Shown: positions 1 to 5,636, counted from the first letter of the stretch. The stretch: 5,636 nt of DNA from Anaerolineales bacterium (GCA_015484985.1 WFUL01000033.1:1-5636), one strand, 5' to 3'. A program made the numbers and translations. Notes: generated by a model not told the origin, from the sequence alone.

Positions 1-62
1 AAGCCTGGCACACTTTACGTCACTACGCCTGGGCCGGTATCCCGGTGAGCAAGGCAAAATAA
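1..62 (+). CDS. Possible 3' end of a convergent gene, cut by the window edge
   Basis: One plus-strand frame is open from the left edge to a TAA at 60-62 and reads AWHTLRHYAWAGIPVSKAK. The mix of Trp, His and Tyr and the mostly G/C third codon positions (about 14 of 19) look protein-like. It would be convergent with the HAD gene, and the terminator hairpin starts exactly at its stop. A second plus-strand frame is also open to 48, and 19 residues cannot prove a gene. I do not recognise the protein. Confidence 0.25.
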   Translation, partial: AWHTLRHYAWAGIPVSKAK

Positions 63-91
63 GCAAGGACGGCTCCAGGGCCGCCCTCGCC
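56..91 (-). terminator. Rho-independent terminator after the HAD phosphatase gene
   Basis: Read on the minus strand, bases 91-80 and 73-62 form a 12-bp stem with three G-U pairs around the six-base loop 79-74. A U-rich tail (TATTTT, 61-56) follows directly. It lies about 45 bases beyond the HAD stop codon and is the natural end of the moeA-HAD transcript. Plus-strand transcripts would form a similar stem but without a U tail. Confidence 0.7.
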
Positions 92-135
92 GTTCCTTCC
101 GACAGGTGCAAGAAAAAGGGACTCCTTCCTACCCA

Positions 136-813
136 TCATTCCGGCAGGATTTCCCAGCCTCGCTCCCGGGCCAGGGCGGCCAGGTCGGGTTCCGGTGCCA
201 CGGCCACGGGATGGCCGACAGAGGTCAGGAGGTCCAGGTCGGAAATGGCATCGGCATACGCCCAGGAAGCCTCCGGGGCCACGGAAATACCCCGAGCCTT
301 CAGGTACGCGAAGGCCCTTTGGGGTTTGGCCGGCCCGATGCACACCGGCGGCACGGCGCGCCCGGTGTAGCGGCCGTCCCGCACCTCCAGCCGCGTGGCC
401 ACCGCATGGGGCGTCCCCAAGTGACGGGCCACCCGTTGAATCAAAGGCTCCGGGGCCGCGGAGACCAGCACCACCACATCCCCCTTTTGGAGATGCCCTT
501 GCAACCGGGCCACCGAAGAAGTCCGCCAATGGGGCGGCAGGTACTCGTTCACCACCCAATCCCAGATGGCCTGGGCTTCGTCCACCGGCATTCCCCGCAC
601 GTACCAGGCCAGGTGCCCGGCCCACTGACGGCGAAAAGCGGTCTCCGATATCCATCCCAGTTTGAAAAAGGGGTACTGGGTCATGTGCCAAAGCCAGTAG
701 AACCGATGCACCCACAAGCGCCGTCCGTGGGCCTTGAAATACGCCATAAACGCCTGCCAGACGTGCACCTTGGTCAGGGTGCCGTCCACGTCGAAAAAGG
801 CCACCGTGGTCAT
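136..813 (-). CDS. HAD-superfamily hydrolase, subfamily IB (SerB-like phosphatase)
   Basis: This 225-residue protein is a cytosolic phosphatase of the haloacid dehalogenase superfamily, closest in layout to the phosphoserine-phosphatase-like IB group. Motif I is FFDVDGTLT, with the nucleophile Asp8 and acid/base Asp10. Motif II is Ser118 in VVVLVSAAPEP. Motif III is Lys163 in the GPAKPQR segment, preceded by the family's TGR...P...G pattern (150-160). Motif IV is YADAISDLDLL, with Asp188 and Asp192 as Mg ligands. All catalytic positions are present. The cap region (about 17-95) is helical and rich in Trp, Tyr and His. The ATG at 813 is preceded by AGGAGGA with a six-base gap. The gene starts 38 bases after the moeA-fusion stop with no terminator or promoter between, so the two are probably co-transcribed. 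The substrate cannot be read from the sequence: phosphoserine, another small phosphomonoester, or a lipid-type phosphate are all possible. It lacks the N-terminal extension of classical SerB. Confidence 0.9.
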   Translation of the reverse strand: MTTVAFFDVDGTLTKVHVWQAFMAYFKAHGRRLWVHRFYWLWHMTQYPFFKLGWISETAFRRQWAGHLAWYVRGMPVDEAQAIWDWVVNEYLPPHWRTSSVARLQGHLQKGDVVVLVSAAPEPLIQRVARHLGTPHAVATRLEVRDGRYTGRAVPPVCIGPAKPQRAFAYLKARGISVAPEASWAYADAISDLDLLTSVGHPVAVAPEPDLAALARERGWEILPE

Positions 814-851
814 GAAACGTCCTCCTGGTATGGGGGATGCGCCTTACCGGG

Positions 852-2813
852 TCAGGACACCACTTCCCGACGCTGGCCCATCTCGGCCACATCGTATCCG
901 GGCAGGCGCATCACATCCTGACGAAACGCGGCATCCTCCAGCACCTGCCACAACGGTGCCAGCAGGGGATGGTCCACATGCTCCCGGGGCACCACCAGGT
1001 CGTAGCGTTCGGTGAACAAGGGGAGGAAGTCCAGGTTCAGGGCCTGAGCCGCCGCGGCAATCCCCAGGCCCACGTCGGCCCGACCCGAAGCCACCGCGGC
1101 CGCGACCGCGAGATGGGTGTACTCTTCCTGGTCGTATCCCTGCACCTGGTGGGGTTCGATGCCCAACCGTTGCAGGTGGTAGTCCAGAAGAATACGGGTA
1201 CCGGAACCCCGCTGGCGATTCACGAAGCGCACGTCCGGACGGGTCAGGTCCTCCAGGCCTTGAATCCCTTTGGGATTCCCCCGAGCCACGATTAACCCTT
1301 GCTGACGATGCACCAGGGTTACCAGCACCACGGGCACGCCGGGGAGGTAACGCCGCACATAGGGCGCGTTGTACTCCCCCGTTTCCGGGTCGAGCAAATG
1401 GGAGCCTGCCAGATGGGCCTCCCCCCGCCGCAAAGCAATGAGTCCACCCAAACTTCCCACATGAGCCGAGGCAAGACGCCGACGACGGGACGCCAGGTAC
1501 TGGGCCAGCAGGTCCAACACCACATCGTGGGAACCGATGGCCAGAATGGTACGCTCTAAATCGGTGGGGGAACGGTAGAGCCGGACCTGGACCCGCGCGC
1601 CTGCCGGAAGGCCCTGTTCGCCTCGGGGGATAATCACGATGCCATCGGCCCGCACCAGGGAGGTAATGACGCCCGCGCCTCGGGAGAGGGGTGCGGCCAG
1701 CCAGCGGTCCCCCACCTTCCCTACCGCTACACGCAGGTAATCATCGTCGCCCGGCGGCGAGGTCACCTTGCGGGTCAGGGTGGCCTCCAACGTGGGAGGC
1801 TCATGGGGCGGACGTCCCAACCACCGGGCCAGCAATGGCTCCACGAAGATTTCGCCCGTAAGCGCGGCCGAGACGGGATACCCCGGCACGCCGATGACGG
1901 GCACCCGACGGTCCTCCAGGTGAATCATCCCCAGGATGACGGGATGGCCGGGACGCACGGCAATACCATGGACCAACAAATCTCCCAGGTCGGCCACCAC
2001 CCGGGCAGAGTAGTCCTCGGAACCCGCGGACGAACCGGCGTTGAGCAACACCAGGTCGGCCTGCCGGGCGGCTTCCAGCACGCGCGCGCGAATTTGCTGG
2101 AAATCGTCGGGCGTGATGGGGAAGCGCAGGGGCTCTCCGCCCCACTGGCGCACCTGGGCAGCCAGCACGATGGAGTTGAACTCGATGATGTCTCCCGGCC
2201 TCACCGCCGTGCCCACGGGCACCAGTTCCGTTCCCGTGGGCAGGATGACCACCCGGGGCTTGCGGGCCACCGTTATCCGGTCGTGCCCCGCGGCCGCGAT
2301 GGCCCCCAGGTCCACCGGGCGCAGCACATGCCCCGCGGGCAATACCAACTCCGTGGCCACCAGGTCCTCCCCCATGGGACGGACGTTCTTCCAGGGCGGC
2401 AGGGCCTGCCGGACCCGCACCCATGCGGGACGGCGAGGGTCCGCTGCCGGACGCAAGTCCTCGTCCAGGGGTTCCACATCCTCAATCGGCAATACCGTAT
2501 CGGCCCAGGCAGGAAGCGGGTCTCCCGTATCCACGTACTGAGCCTGGTCCCCATAACGCAAATCCACGGGATGGATGGGCGAGGCGCCGGCGATGTCCCG
2601 CGCCCGCACCGCGAACCCGTCCATGGCCGCGGCATGGTAGTGGGGCGAGGACAGGCGGGCCCAGACCGGTTCCGCAAGCACCCGCCCCAGCGCGTGTTCG
2701 TCCAGGGGCACGGTTTCGACGCCCAGGAGGCCATCTAACCCGGCTTCGGCCAGGGCGTTCCACCATCGCTCCAGGGCTTCATGCAGGGGAATATCGTGCA
2801 GGTACACGGACAT
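852..2813 (-). CDS. moeA: Molybdopterin molybdenumtransferase (MoeA) fused to a periplasmic-binding-protein-like domain
   Basis: The 653-residue protein has two parts. Residues 1 to about 415 are a full MoeA, the enzyme that inserts molybdate into adenylylated molybdopterin to make Moco. Visible MoeA marks are HAAAMDGFAV (60-69), GDPLPAWADTVLPIED (97-112), VRPMGEDL (144-151), VVILPTGTELV (188-198), GDIIEFNS (207-214), the MoCF core NAGSSAGSEDY (258-268), GVPGYPVSA (308-316) and a C-terminal domain ending ADGIVIIP..QGLPAG. The NAGSSAG and GYPVS forms replace the GGVSVG and GNPVS of stand-alone MoeA. I associate these forms with fused members, from memory. Residues about 422-645 resemble the LysR-substrate/molybdate-binding fold (COG1910-type): AIGSHDVVLDLL at the start, SAHVGSLGGLIAL, AHLAGSHLLDPETGEYN, FVNRQRGSGTRILLD and GRADVGLGI. 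There is no signal peptide, so this domain must act in the cytosol, perhaps sensing or delivering oxyanion (inferred). The ATG at 2813 is chosen because GGGAGG lies eight bases upstream. A TTG two codons earlier is too close to that site. It heads an operon with the HAD gene. Confidence 0.93.
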   Translation of the reverse strand: MSVYLHDIPLHEALERWWNALAEAGLDGLLGVETVPLDEHALGRVLAEPVWARLSSPHYHAAAMDGFAVRARDIAGASPIHPVDLRYGDQAQYVDTGDPLPAWADTVLPIEDVEPLDEDLRPAADPRRPAWVRVRQALPPWKNVRPMGEDLVATELVLPAGHVLRPVDLGAIAAAGHDRITVARKPRVVILPTGTELVPVGTAVRPGDIIEFNSIVLAAQVRQWGGEPLRFPITPDDFQQIRARVLEAARQADLVLLNAGSSAGSEDYSARVVADLGDLLVHGIAVRPGHPVILGMIHLEDRRVPVIGVPGYPVSAALTGEIFVEPLLARWLGRPPHEPPTLEATLTRKVTSPPGDDDYLRVAVGKVGDRWLAAPLSRGAGVITSLVRADGIVIIPRGEQGLPAGARVQVRLYRSPTDLERTILAIGSHDVVLDLLAQYLASRRRRLASAHVGSLGGLIALRRGEAHLAGSHLLDPETGEYNAPYVRRYLPGVPVVLVTLVHRQQGLIVARGNPKGIQGLEDLTRPDVRFVNRQRGSGTRILLDYHLQRLGIEPHQVQGYDQEEYTHLAVAAAVASGRADVGLGIAAAAQALNLDFLPLFTERYDLVVPREHVDHPLLAPLWQVLEDAAFRQDVMRLPGYDVAEMGQRREVVS

Positions 2814-2842
2814 CTCCAAGGCCTCCCACGGCAGGTGGAGAC

Positions 2843-2848
2843 ATTATA
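2843..2848 (-). promoter_or_regulatory. Candidate -10 box for the moeA-HAD operon
   Basis: The minus strand carries a perfect TATAAT, about 30 bases before the chosen moeA ATG. This puts a start site near 2836 and a leader of roughly 23 bases that includes the ribosome binding site. No convincing -35 box lies 16-18 bases upstream; that stretch runs into the G-rich flank of the palindrome at 2867-2911. The position is right, but the promoter rests on the -10 alone. Confidence 0.5.
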
Positions 2849-2866
2849 CCCTGTGCCCCCCAGAGA

Positions 2867-2911
2867 AGAGATAATGTGGGCAGCGGCTTTCGCGCTGCCC
2901 ACATTATCTCT
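2867..2911. repeat. Perfect 19-bp palindrome downstream of rodA (copy A)
   Basis: The arms 2867-2885 and 2893-2911 are exact inverse complements around a seven-base loop (GCTTTCG). The element starts 22 bases after the rodA stop codon on the transcribed strand and separates rodA from the moeA promoter. On the minus strand the stem is followed by TCTCTG rather than a true U run. It could end rodA transcripts or protect their 3' end, but it is not a textbook terminator. Its plus-strand left arm shares AAGAGATAA, five bases, then GCAGCGGCTT with the element at 4343-4386. This marks it as one of a repeat family. Confidence 0.85.
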
Positions 2912-2933
2912 ATCTCAAAAGTCCTGTCCAAAT

Positions 2934-4034
2934 CTAAAACTCCAGGGGCTTGCGGTAGAGGGCCACGCTTTCCACCAGGCCGATAGCCAGCAAACTGGCC
3001 CAGAGGGTGCTGCCGCCGTAAGTAATGAAGGGCAGTGGCAATCCGGTCACGGGTATCAGGTTCAGGTTCATGGCCACATTGACCACCATGTGGAAGGCCA
3101 GCATGGCCGCGACGCCGTAGGCAATGAGGGCGCCTTCGGTATCGTAGGCCTGGGAGGCCACCCGCAGACAGCGCCAGATGACCAAGAAGAGGAGGAACAG
3201 GGTCAGCGCCGCGCCGATGAAGCCCAGTTCGTGGGCAATCACGGCGAAGATGAAATCGGTGTGGCGCACCTTCAAGAAGCGCAGTTGCACCTGAGGGCCC
3301 TGTCCGTATCCTTTGCCGAACAGACCCCCGGAACCGATAGCGATGAGGGCCTGCTGCACGTTGTAAATGGCTCCGTAACGGGCTTCAGGGTCGGGGAAGA
3401 GAAACTGAATCACCCGCTGTTGCTGGTAGGGTTGCAAAAAGGGAAAACCGATGAGGGCCACCATAAGGCCCAGAAGACCGAAGCCCACCATATGGCGCCA
3501 TCGCAAGCCCGCGGCCCACAGCATGGCCAGCCAGATGACCACCAGGGTGATGGAGGTGCTCAGGTCCGGCTGGAGAAAGACCCACACTGCCAGACCGGCC
3601 GTCAGCGCGCCGCTGAGAAGGATAGTACGCAACTGGCCCACTTCCTCCTGCCGCGCGGCCAGAAAACGGGCCTGGACCAGAATGAGCACCAATTTGGCGA
3701 ACTCCGAGGGTTGCAGGAAGAGGGGACCCACCTTCACCCATCGAGCGGAACCGAAGAGGGCCGTTCCCACGATGTTCAGGGAGATGAGCAGGCCCACCAC
3801 GGCCACGTAGAAGAGGCGTCCCAGGTCCAGCCAGTAGTGATAGTCCACCACCGCCACCAGGAACATCAGGCCAAACCCGATGGCGGCGAACATGGCCTGC
3901 CGGGAGGGCAACTGGGCCAGCACCTCGTTCCCCGCGATGGCCGAACGAATCATGGTGATGCCGAACAGGGTGAGGGTGCCCACCAAACCCAAAAGCCAGA
4001 AGTCAAAATGATGCCAGGCCAATCGGCGCAACAT
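2934..4034 (-). CDS. rodA: RodA, SEDS-family peptidoglycan glycosyltransferase
   Basis: RodA polymerises lipid II into glycan strands in the inner membrane and works with a class B penicillin-binding protein in cell elongation. The 366-residue length is typical, and the chain is mostly hydrophobic, with about ten membrane spans. SEDS marks seen are FLQPSEFAKL (107-116), FLQPDLSTS (153-161), GSGGLFGKGYGQGPQ (234-248), RHTDFIFAVIAHELGF (257-272) and NLIPVTGLPLPFITYGGS (325-342). Asp260 in HTDFIF matches the Asp essential for polymerase activity in known RodA proteins. The RHTDFIF signature favours RodA over FtsW, though FtsW/SpoVE paralogues are close. The usual AEEL here reads AHEL (His268). 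The ATG at 4034 has GAGGTG five bases upstream. The gene stands alone: no mreBCD or penicillin-binding-protein gene is adjacent, and palindromic elements lie on both sides. Confidence 0.93.
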   Translation of the reverse strand: MLRRLAWHHFDFWLLGLVGTLTLFGITMIRSAIAGNEVLAQLPSRQAMFAAIGFGLMFLVAVVDYHYWLDLGRLFYVAVVGLLISLNIVGTALFGSARWVKVGPLFLQPSEFAKLVLILVQARFLAARQEEVGQLRTILLSGALTAGLAVWVFLQPDLSTSITLVVIWLAMLWAAGLRWRHMVGFGLLGLMVALIGFPFLQPYQQQRVIQFLFPDPEARYGAIYNVQQALIAIGSGGLFGKGYGQGPQVQLRFLKVRHTDFIFAVIAHELGFIGAALTLFLLFLVIWRCLRVASQAYDTEGALIAYGVAAMLAFHMVVNVAMNLNLIPVTGLPLPFITYGGSTLWASLLAIGLVESVALYRKPLEF

Positions 4035-4151
4035 GGTTCCACCTCACACCATCCCGGCCCAGGAAGGATACTCCAAAGGCCAGCACCTTAGACGACGCGT
4101 ACACACAACCTTCGGGACGGCACCATCCACCATCCCGTCTTCGTCCACCAG

Positions 4152-4157
4152 AGTATA
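4152..4157 (-). promoter_or_regulatory. Weak candidate -10 box for rodA
   Basis: The minus strand reads TATACT here, downstream of a short A/T-rich patch (AAAATT). No good -35 hexamer is found at 15-19 bases. If used, transcription would begin near 4145 and leave a leader of about 110 bases before rodA. This is the best promoter-like match seen between the palindromes and rodA, but it is weak. Read-through from plsX is the alternative. Confidence 0.3.
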
Positions 4158-4257
4158 GCGAATTTTGGGGAAGGAGATGGAGGCAATTACCCAGAGGAGA
4201 CTGTTTCAGGCGGGTGTGGATGTAAGAAACGATTGGGTAGTCCTAACCGGGCACGGA

Positions 4258-4328
4258 ACCCGCAAGAGGGAAATCTTGATGCAGCGGCGGCTTCGCCGCT
4301 GCATCAAGATTATTTCCCCCTTGTGGGT
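4258..4328. repeat. Nested long palindrome between plsX and rodA (copy B)
   Basis: The inner arms 4272-4289 and 4294-4311 are perfectly complementary over 18 bp around a four-base loop (GCTT). After a small asymmetric bulge, the outer arms 4258-4270 and 4316-4328 pair at 12 of 13 positions, one of them G-U. The whole could form a cruciform or RNA stem of about 31 bp. Its core (GCAGCGG..CTTCGCCGC) resembles the other two palindromes, but the outer arms differ in sequence. There is no U tail on either strand, so a simple terminator role is unlikely. Confidence 0.85.
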
Positions 4329-4339
4329 CCCATGTAGGG

Positions 4340-4373
4340 AAAAAGAGATAAAACAAGCAGCGGCTTCGCCGCC
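4340..4373 (-). terminator. Probable Rho-independent terminator of plsX
   Basis: On the minus strand, a compact stem of 5 bp (4372-4368 with 4364-4360, loop GAA), extendable by one G-U pair, is followed by a U-rich tail with GTTTTATC and a run of five T (4359-4340). It lies about 50 bases past the plsX stop codon. The same bases form part of palindrome copy C, so the terminator appears to be built from the repeat. Confidence 0.55.
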
Positions 4374-4386
4374 CCACCTTTCTCTT
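4343..4386. repeat. Decayed palindrome related to copy A (copy C)
   Basis: The ends pair (AAGAGA at 4343-4348 with TCTCTT at 4381-4386) and the centre pairs (GCGGC 4360-4364 with GCCGC 4368-4372), but the arm between them has lost pairing. The left half matches copy A: AAGAGATAA, then exactly five unmatched bases, then GCAGCGGCTT. It lies 37 bases past the plsX stop codon, as copy A lies 22 bases past rodA, in the same orientation. It is 14 bases from copy B, so the two may form a paired unit. Confidence 0.7.
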
Positions 4387-4422
4387 GGCGAAGGGAACAT
4401 GGCAAATCCATGGATTCTCTTC

Positions 4423-5445
4423 CTAAGAGGCCGCATCCTCCTGGGGGGTGAGGGAGGCCGCAATCCGGTCTCGCAACTTACCTACCAAATCCATGGCCAC
4501 GGCCTCTCGGGCCCGGGCAATGCCACTGAGCACGGCCGGCCCCTGGAAGCGCCCATGGCCGATGAACACCAGACCGTTGACGCCCAGGAGGGGCACCGCG
4601 CCAATTTCCACCGGGTCCAGCAAACGGCTCTTCATGCGGCGCAGGCCGGGCCTGGCCAGCAGCGCGCCCAACTTGGTCTGCCACGACAGGGTGAGGCCTT
4701 CCTTCAGCGCATCGGTGATGAGCTTCGTCAGGGCTTCCATGGTCTTGAGGACCACGTTCCCGGTGAAGCCGTCCGTGACGGCCACGTCCACCTCGCCCGC
4801 GAAGACCTCCTTCGGCTCCACGTTCCCCACGAAATGAAGGGAACTGGCAGCCATCAAGCGATGGGCTTCCTGCACCAGGGGCGTGCCCTTCGTGGGCTCC
4901 TCGCCATTGGCCAACAGGCCCACCCGGGGATTCTCCCGTCCCCAAAGGTGCTCTACATAAACGGCCGCCATGATGCCGAACTGGAGGAGATATTCGGGCT
5001 TGCATTCCGCGTTGGCCCCCACGTCCAGGATGGCGCAGTACTTCCCGGTTCGAGTGGGCACGGGGGCAATGAGCGCGGGACGCCGCACGCCCCGAATGCG
5101 CCCCAGGATGAGCAATGCATAGGCCAGCGCGCCCCCGGTATCCCCCATAGTTACGAAGGCGTCGGCTTCGCCCTCCTTGAGCATGCGAATGCCTACGGCT
5201 ATGGAGGCGTCGGGCTTCTGGCGCAACACCTGGCCCGGCTTCTCGCCGTGGCGAAACACCTGCGAGGCGTGCACGATATGGATGCGGTCCCGCACGTCCG
5301 GGTACGCCTCCAGACGGGGTTCCAACACGTCCCGAGGGCCCACCAGGTAAATGGGGTCCCCCCAGCGCCGCACCGCTTCCACCGCGGCATAAATTTCGGG
5401 CGCCGGATGGTGGTCAGTGCCCATGGCATCCAACACGATGCGCAT
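4423..5445 (-). CDS. plsX: Phosphate acyltransferase PlsX
   Basis: PlsX transfers the acyl chain from acyl-ACP to inorganic phosphate. The product, acyl-phosphate, is the donor PlsY uses to acylate glycerol-3-phosphate, the first step of bacterial phospholipid synthesis. The enzyme is soluble and peripheral to the membrane. The 340-residue length is normal. Family marks in order are IVLDAMGTDHHP (3-14), the GDTGGALA loop (101-108), LDVGANAECKPE (140-151), LLANGEEPTKG (177-187), FVGNVEPKEVFAG (205-217), DVAVTDGFTGNVVLKT (220-235) and PLLGVNGLVFIGHG (285-298). The first loop is usually GNTGA; here it is GDTGG. The ATG at 5445 is chosen because GGAGAGGAG sits just upstream and the protein starts at the conserved MRIVLDAMG. 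A longer in-frame start at 5505 would lie within the promoter. No fab, acpP or rpmF genes, its common partners, adjoin it. It has its own promoter and terminator. Confidence 0.95.
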   Translation of the reverse strand: MRIVLDAMGTDHHPAPEIYAAVEAVRRWGDPIYLVGPRDVLEPRLEAYPDVRDRIHIVHASQVFRHGEKPGQVLRQKPDASIAVGIRMLKEGEADAFVTMGDTGGALAYALLILGRIRGVRRPALIAPVPTRTGKYCAILDVGANAECKPEYLLQFGIMAAVYVEHLWGRENPRVGLLANGEEPTKGTPLVQEAHRLMAASSLHFVGNVEPKEVFAGEVDVAVTDGFTGNVVLKTMEALTKLITDALKEGLTLSWQTKLGALLARPGLRRMKSRLLDPVEIGAVPLLGVNGLVFIGHGRFQGPAVLSGIARAREAVAMDLVGKLRDRIAASLTPQEDAAS

Positions 5446-5476
5446 ACACTCCTCTCCTGCCAGATGATTCCTCCGT

Positions 5477-5505
5477 ATCATAAGCCGGAGGGAAGGAGAG
5501 GTCAA
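5477..5505 (-). promoter_or_regulatory. Sigma-70-type promoter of plsX
   Basis: On the minus strand, TTGACC (5505-5500) and TATGAT (5482-5477) are separated by exactly 17 bases. Each hexamer matches the consensus at five of six positions. The start site would fall near 5470, leaving a leader of about 24 bases that contains the GGAGAGGAG ribosome binding site. This is the strongest promoter in the window and supports the 5445 start of plsX. No operator palindrome is evident around it. Confidence 0.8.
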
Positions 5506-5521
5506 CGGCGAGATGTGATGA

Positions 5522-5542
5522 GCGGTCGGCGGTCAGCGGCGG
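5522..5542. repeat. Short GC-rich heptamer repeat upstream of the plsX promoter
   Basis: Three tandem heptamers (GCGGTCG, GCGGTCA, GCGGCGG) are followed by further GGCGG-type sequence to about 5550. They lie between the end of the upstream gene and the plsX -35 box. This may be only low-complexity GC-rich spacer, and no terminator-like U tail follows it on the minus strand. Confidence 0.45.
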
Positions 5543-5569
5543 CTGGCGGTGGGCTTACCGCGCCACGGC

Positions 5570-5636
5570 TTACAGGCTTTCAAAGCGTGCAGTGAAGAAC
5601 CGCAACGTGGGCGGTTCGTAGACCATGCGCAATCCC
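5570..5636 (-). CDS. C-terminal fragment of an unidentified gene, cut by the window edge
   Basis: The minus strand is open from the right edge to a TAA at 5572-5570, encoding GLRMVYEPPTLRFFTARFESL. The residue mix looks like a real C-terminus, and the gene would run in the same direction as plsX, with about 124 bases between its stop and the plsX ATG. The other minus-strand frames are either closed or look random. I do not recognise the family from 21 residues. A strong promoter for plsX lies in between, so they need not share a transcript. Confidence 0.45.
   Translation of the reverse strand, partial: GLRMVYEPPTLRFFTARFESL

Larger units (their letters stand above)
4035..4422. other. 388-base intergenic region between plsX and rodA
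   Basis: No convincing gene lies here. The region holds the palindromes at 4258-4328 and 4343-4386, the terminator-like structure at 4340-4373 and a weak rodA promoter candidate near 4152. The part next to rodA (4035-4150) would be an untranslated leader of about 110 bases if that promoter is right. It contains complementary blocks (GACGG and CCGTC near 4115-4140), but I recognise no riboswitch. An 85-codon minus-strand reading frame across the region is composed mainly of palindrome sequence and overlaps the end of plsX, so it is not called. Confidence 0.6.

Noticed and set aside
23..139. A 37-38 codon minus-strand frame starting ATGATG and overlapping the HAD stop codon (TGATG)
   Set aside because: The overlap looks like translational coupling, but the frame runs straight through the terminator hairpin and its peptide is Gly/Pro/Ala-rich with no recognisable features. 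It is the tail of a frame antisense or out of phase to the HAD gene.
2867..2911. CRISPR repeat or integron attachment site
   Set aside because: There are single separated palindromes with different arms and no regular spacers, no cas genes and no integrase, so neither reading is supported.
2820..2933. Moco riboswitch ahead of moeA
   Set aside because: The leader after the TATAAT box is only about 23 bases, and the hairpin at 2867-2911 lies upstream of the start site. There is no room for the aptamer in the transcript.
2781..4091. Long plus-strand open frame (436 codons) opposite rodA
   Set aside because: It is the antisense shadow of rodA, rich in Gln, His and Gly, and it passes through a palindrome. 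No ribosome binding site or domain supports it.
4206..4463. 85-codon minus-strand frame between plsX and rodA
   Set aside because: It overlaps the plsX end in another frame and consists mainly of palindromes B and C. The similar peptides on both strands (MQRR..RRCIKI) are simply the product of the palindrome.
4165..5595. Long plus-strand open frame (476 codons) opposite plsX
   Set aside because: It is the antisense shadow of a clear plsX. The high GC third positions keep the opposite frame open, and its His/Gln/Arg-rich peptide shows no domain.

Overview
This window holds housekeeping genes from a GC-rich bacterium. All four complete genes lie on the minus strand: plsX, rodA, a moeA-type gene fused to a binding-protein domain, and a small HAD-family phosphatase gene (right to left on the plus-strand coordinates, which is the order of transcription). 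The MoeA/binding-protein fusion, the style of the PlsX and RodA sequences and the overall composition suggest Chloroflexota, possibly an Anaerolineae-like lineage. That placement is an inference from recognition, not from a search.

Right to left: the edge at 5570-5636 carries a probable 21-residue C-terminus of an unidentified minus-strand gene. A short intergenic region follows, with a GC-rich heptamer repeat and a very good sigma-70-type promoter (TTGACC, 17 nt, TATGAT) placed to start transcription just before the ribosome binding site of plsX (4423-5445). Downstream of plsX, the 388-base gap 4035-4422 holds two palindromic elements (4258-4328 and 4343-4386), a terminator-like structure made by the second of them, and a weak candidate promoter for rodA (2934-4034). 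The gap 2814-2933 has a third, perfect 19-bp palindrome (2867-2911) and a TATAAT box just ahead of the moeA fusion gene (852-2813). The HAD gene (136-813) follows after 38 bases and is very probably in the same transcript, which a hairpin plus U-rich tail at 56-91 ends. A possible convergent plus-strand gene finishes at base 62.

Functionally there are three units. PlsX makes acyl-phosphate for membrane phospholipid synthesis. RodA is the glycan polymerase that builds the lateral cell wall. The MoeA fusion inserts metal into molybdopterin and is co-transcribed with a phosphatase of unknown substrate. The genes are not an obvious pathway cluster. No mobile element genes, CRISPR, tRNA or rRNA were seen. 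The least ordinary feature is a small family of related palindromes on both sides of rodA. Two of them share two blocks at identical spacing, and both lie just downstream of a gene stop codon in the same orientation.
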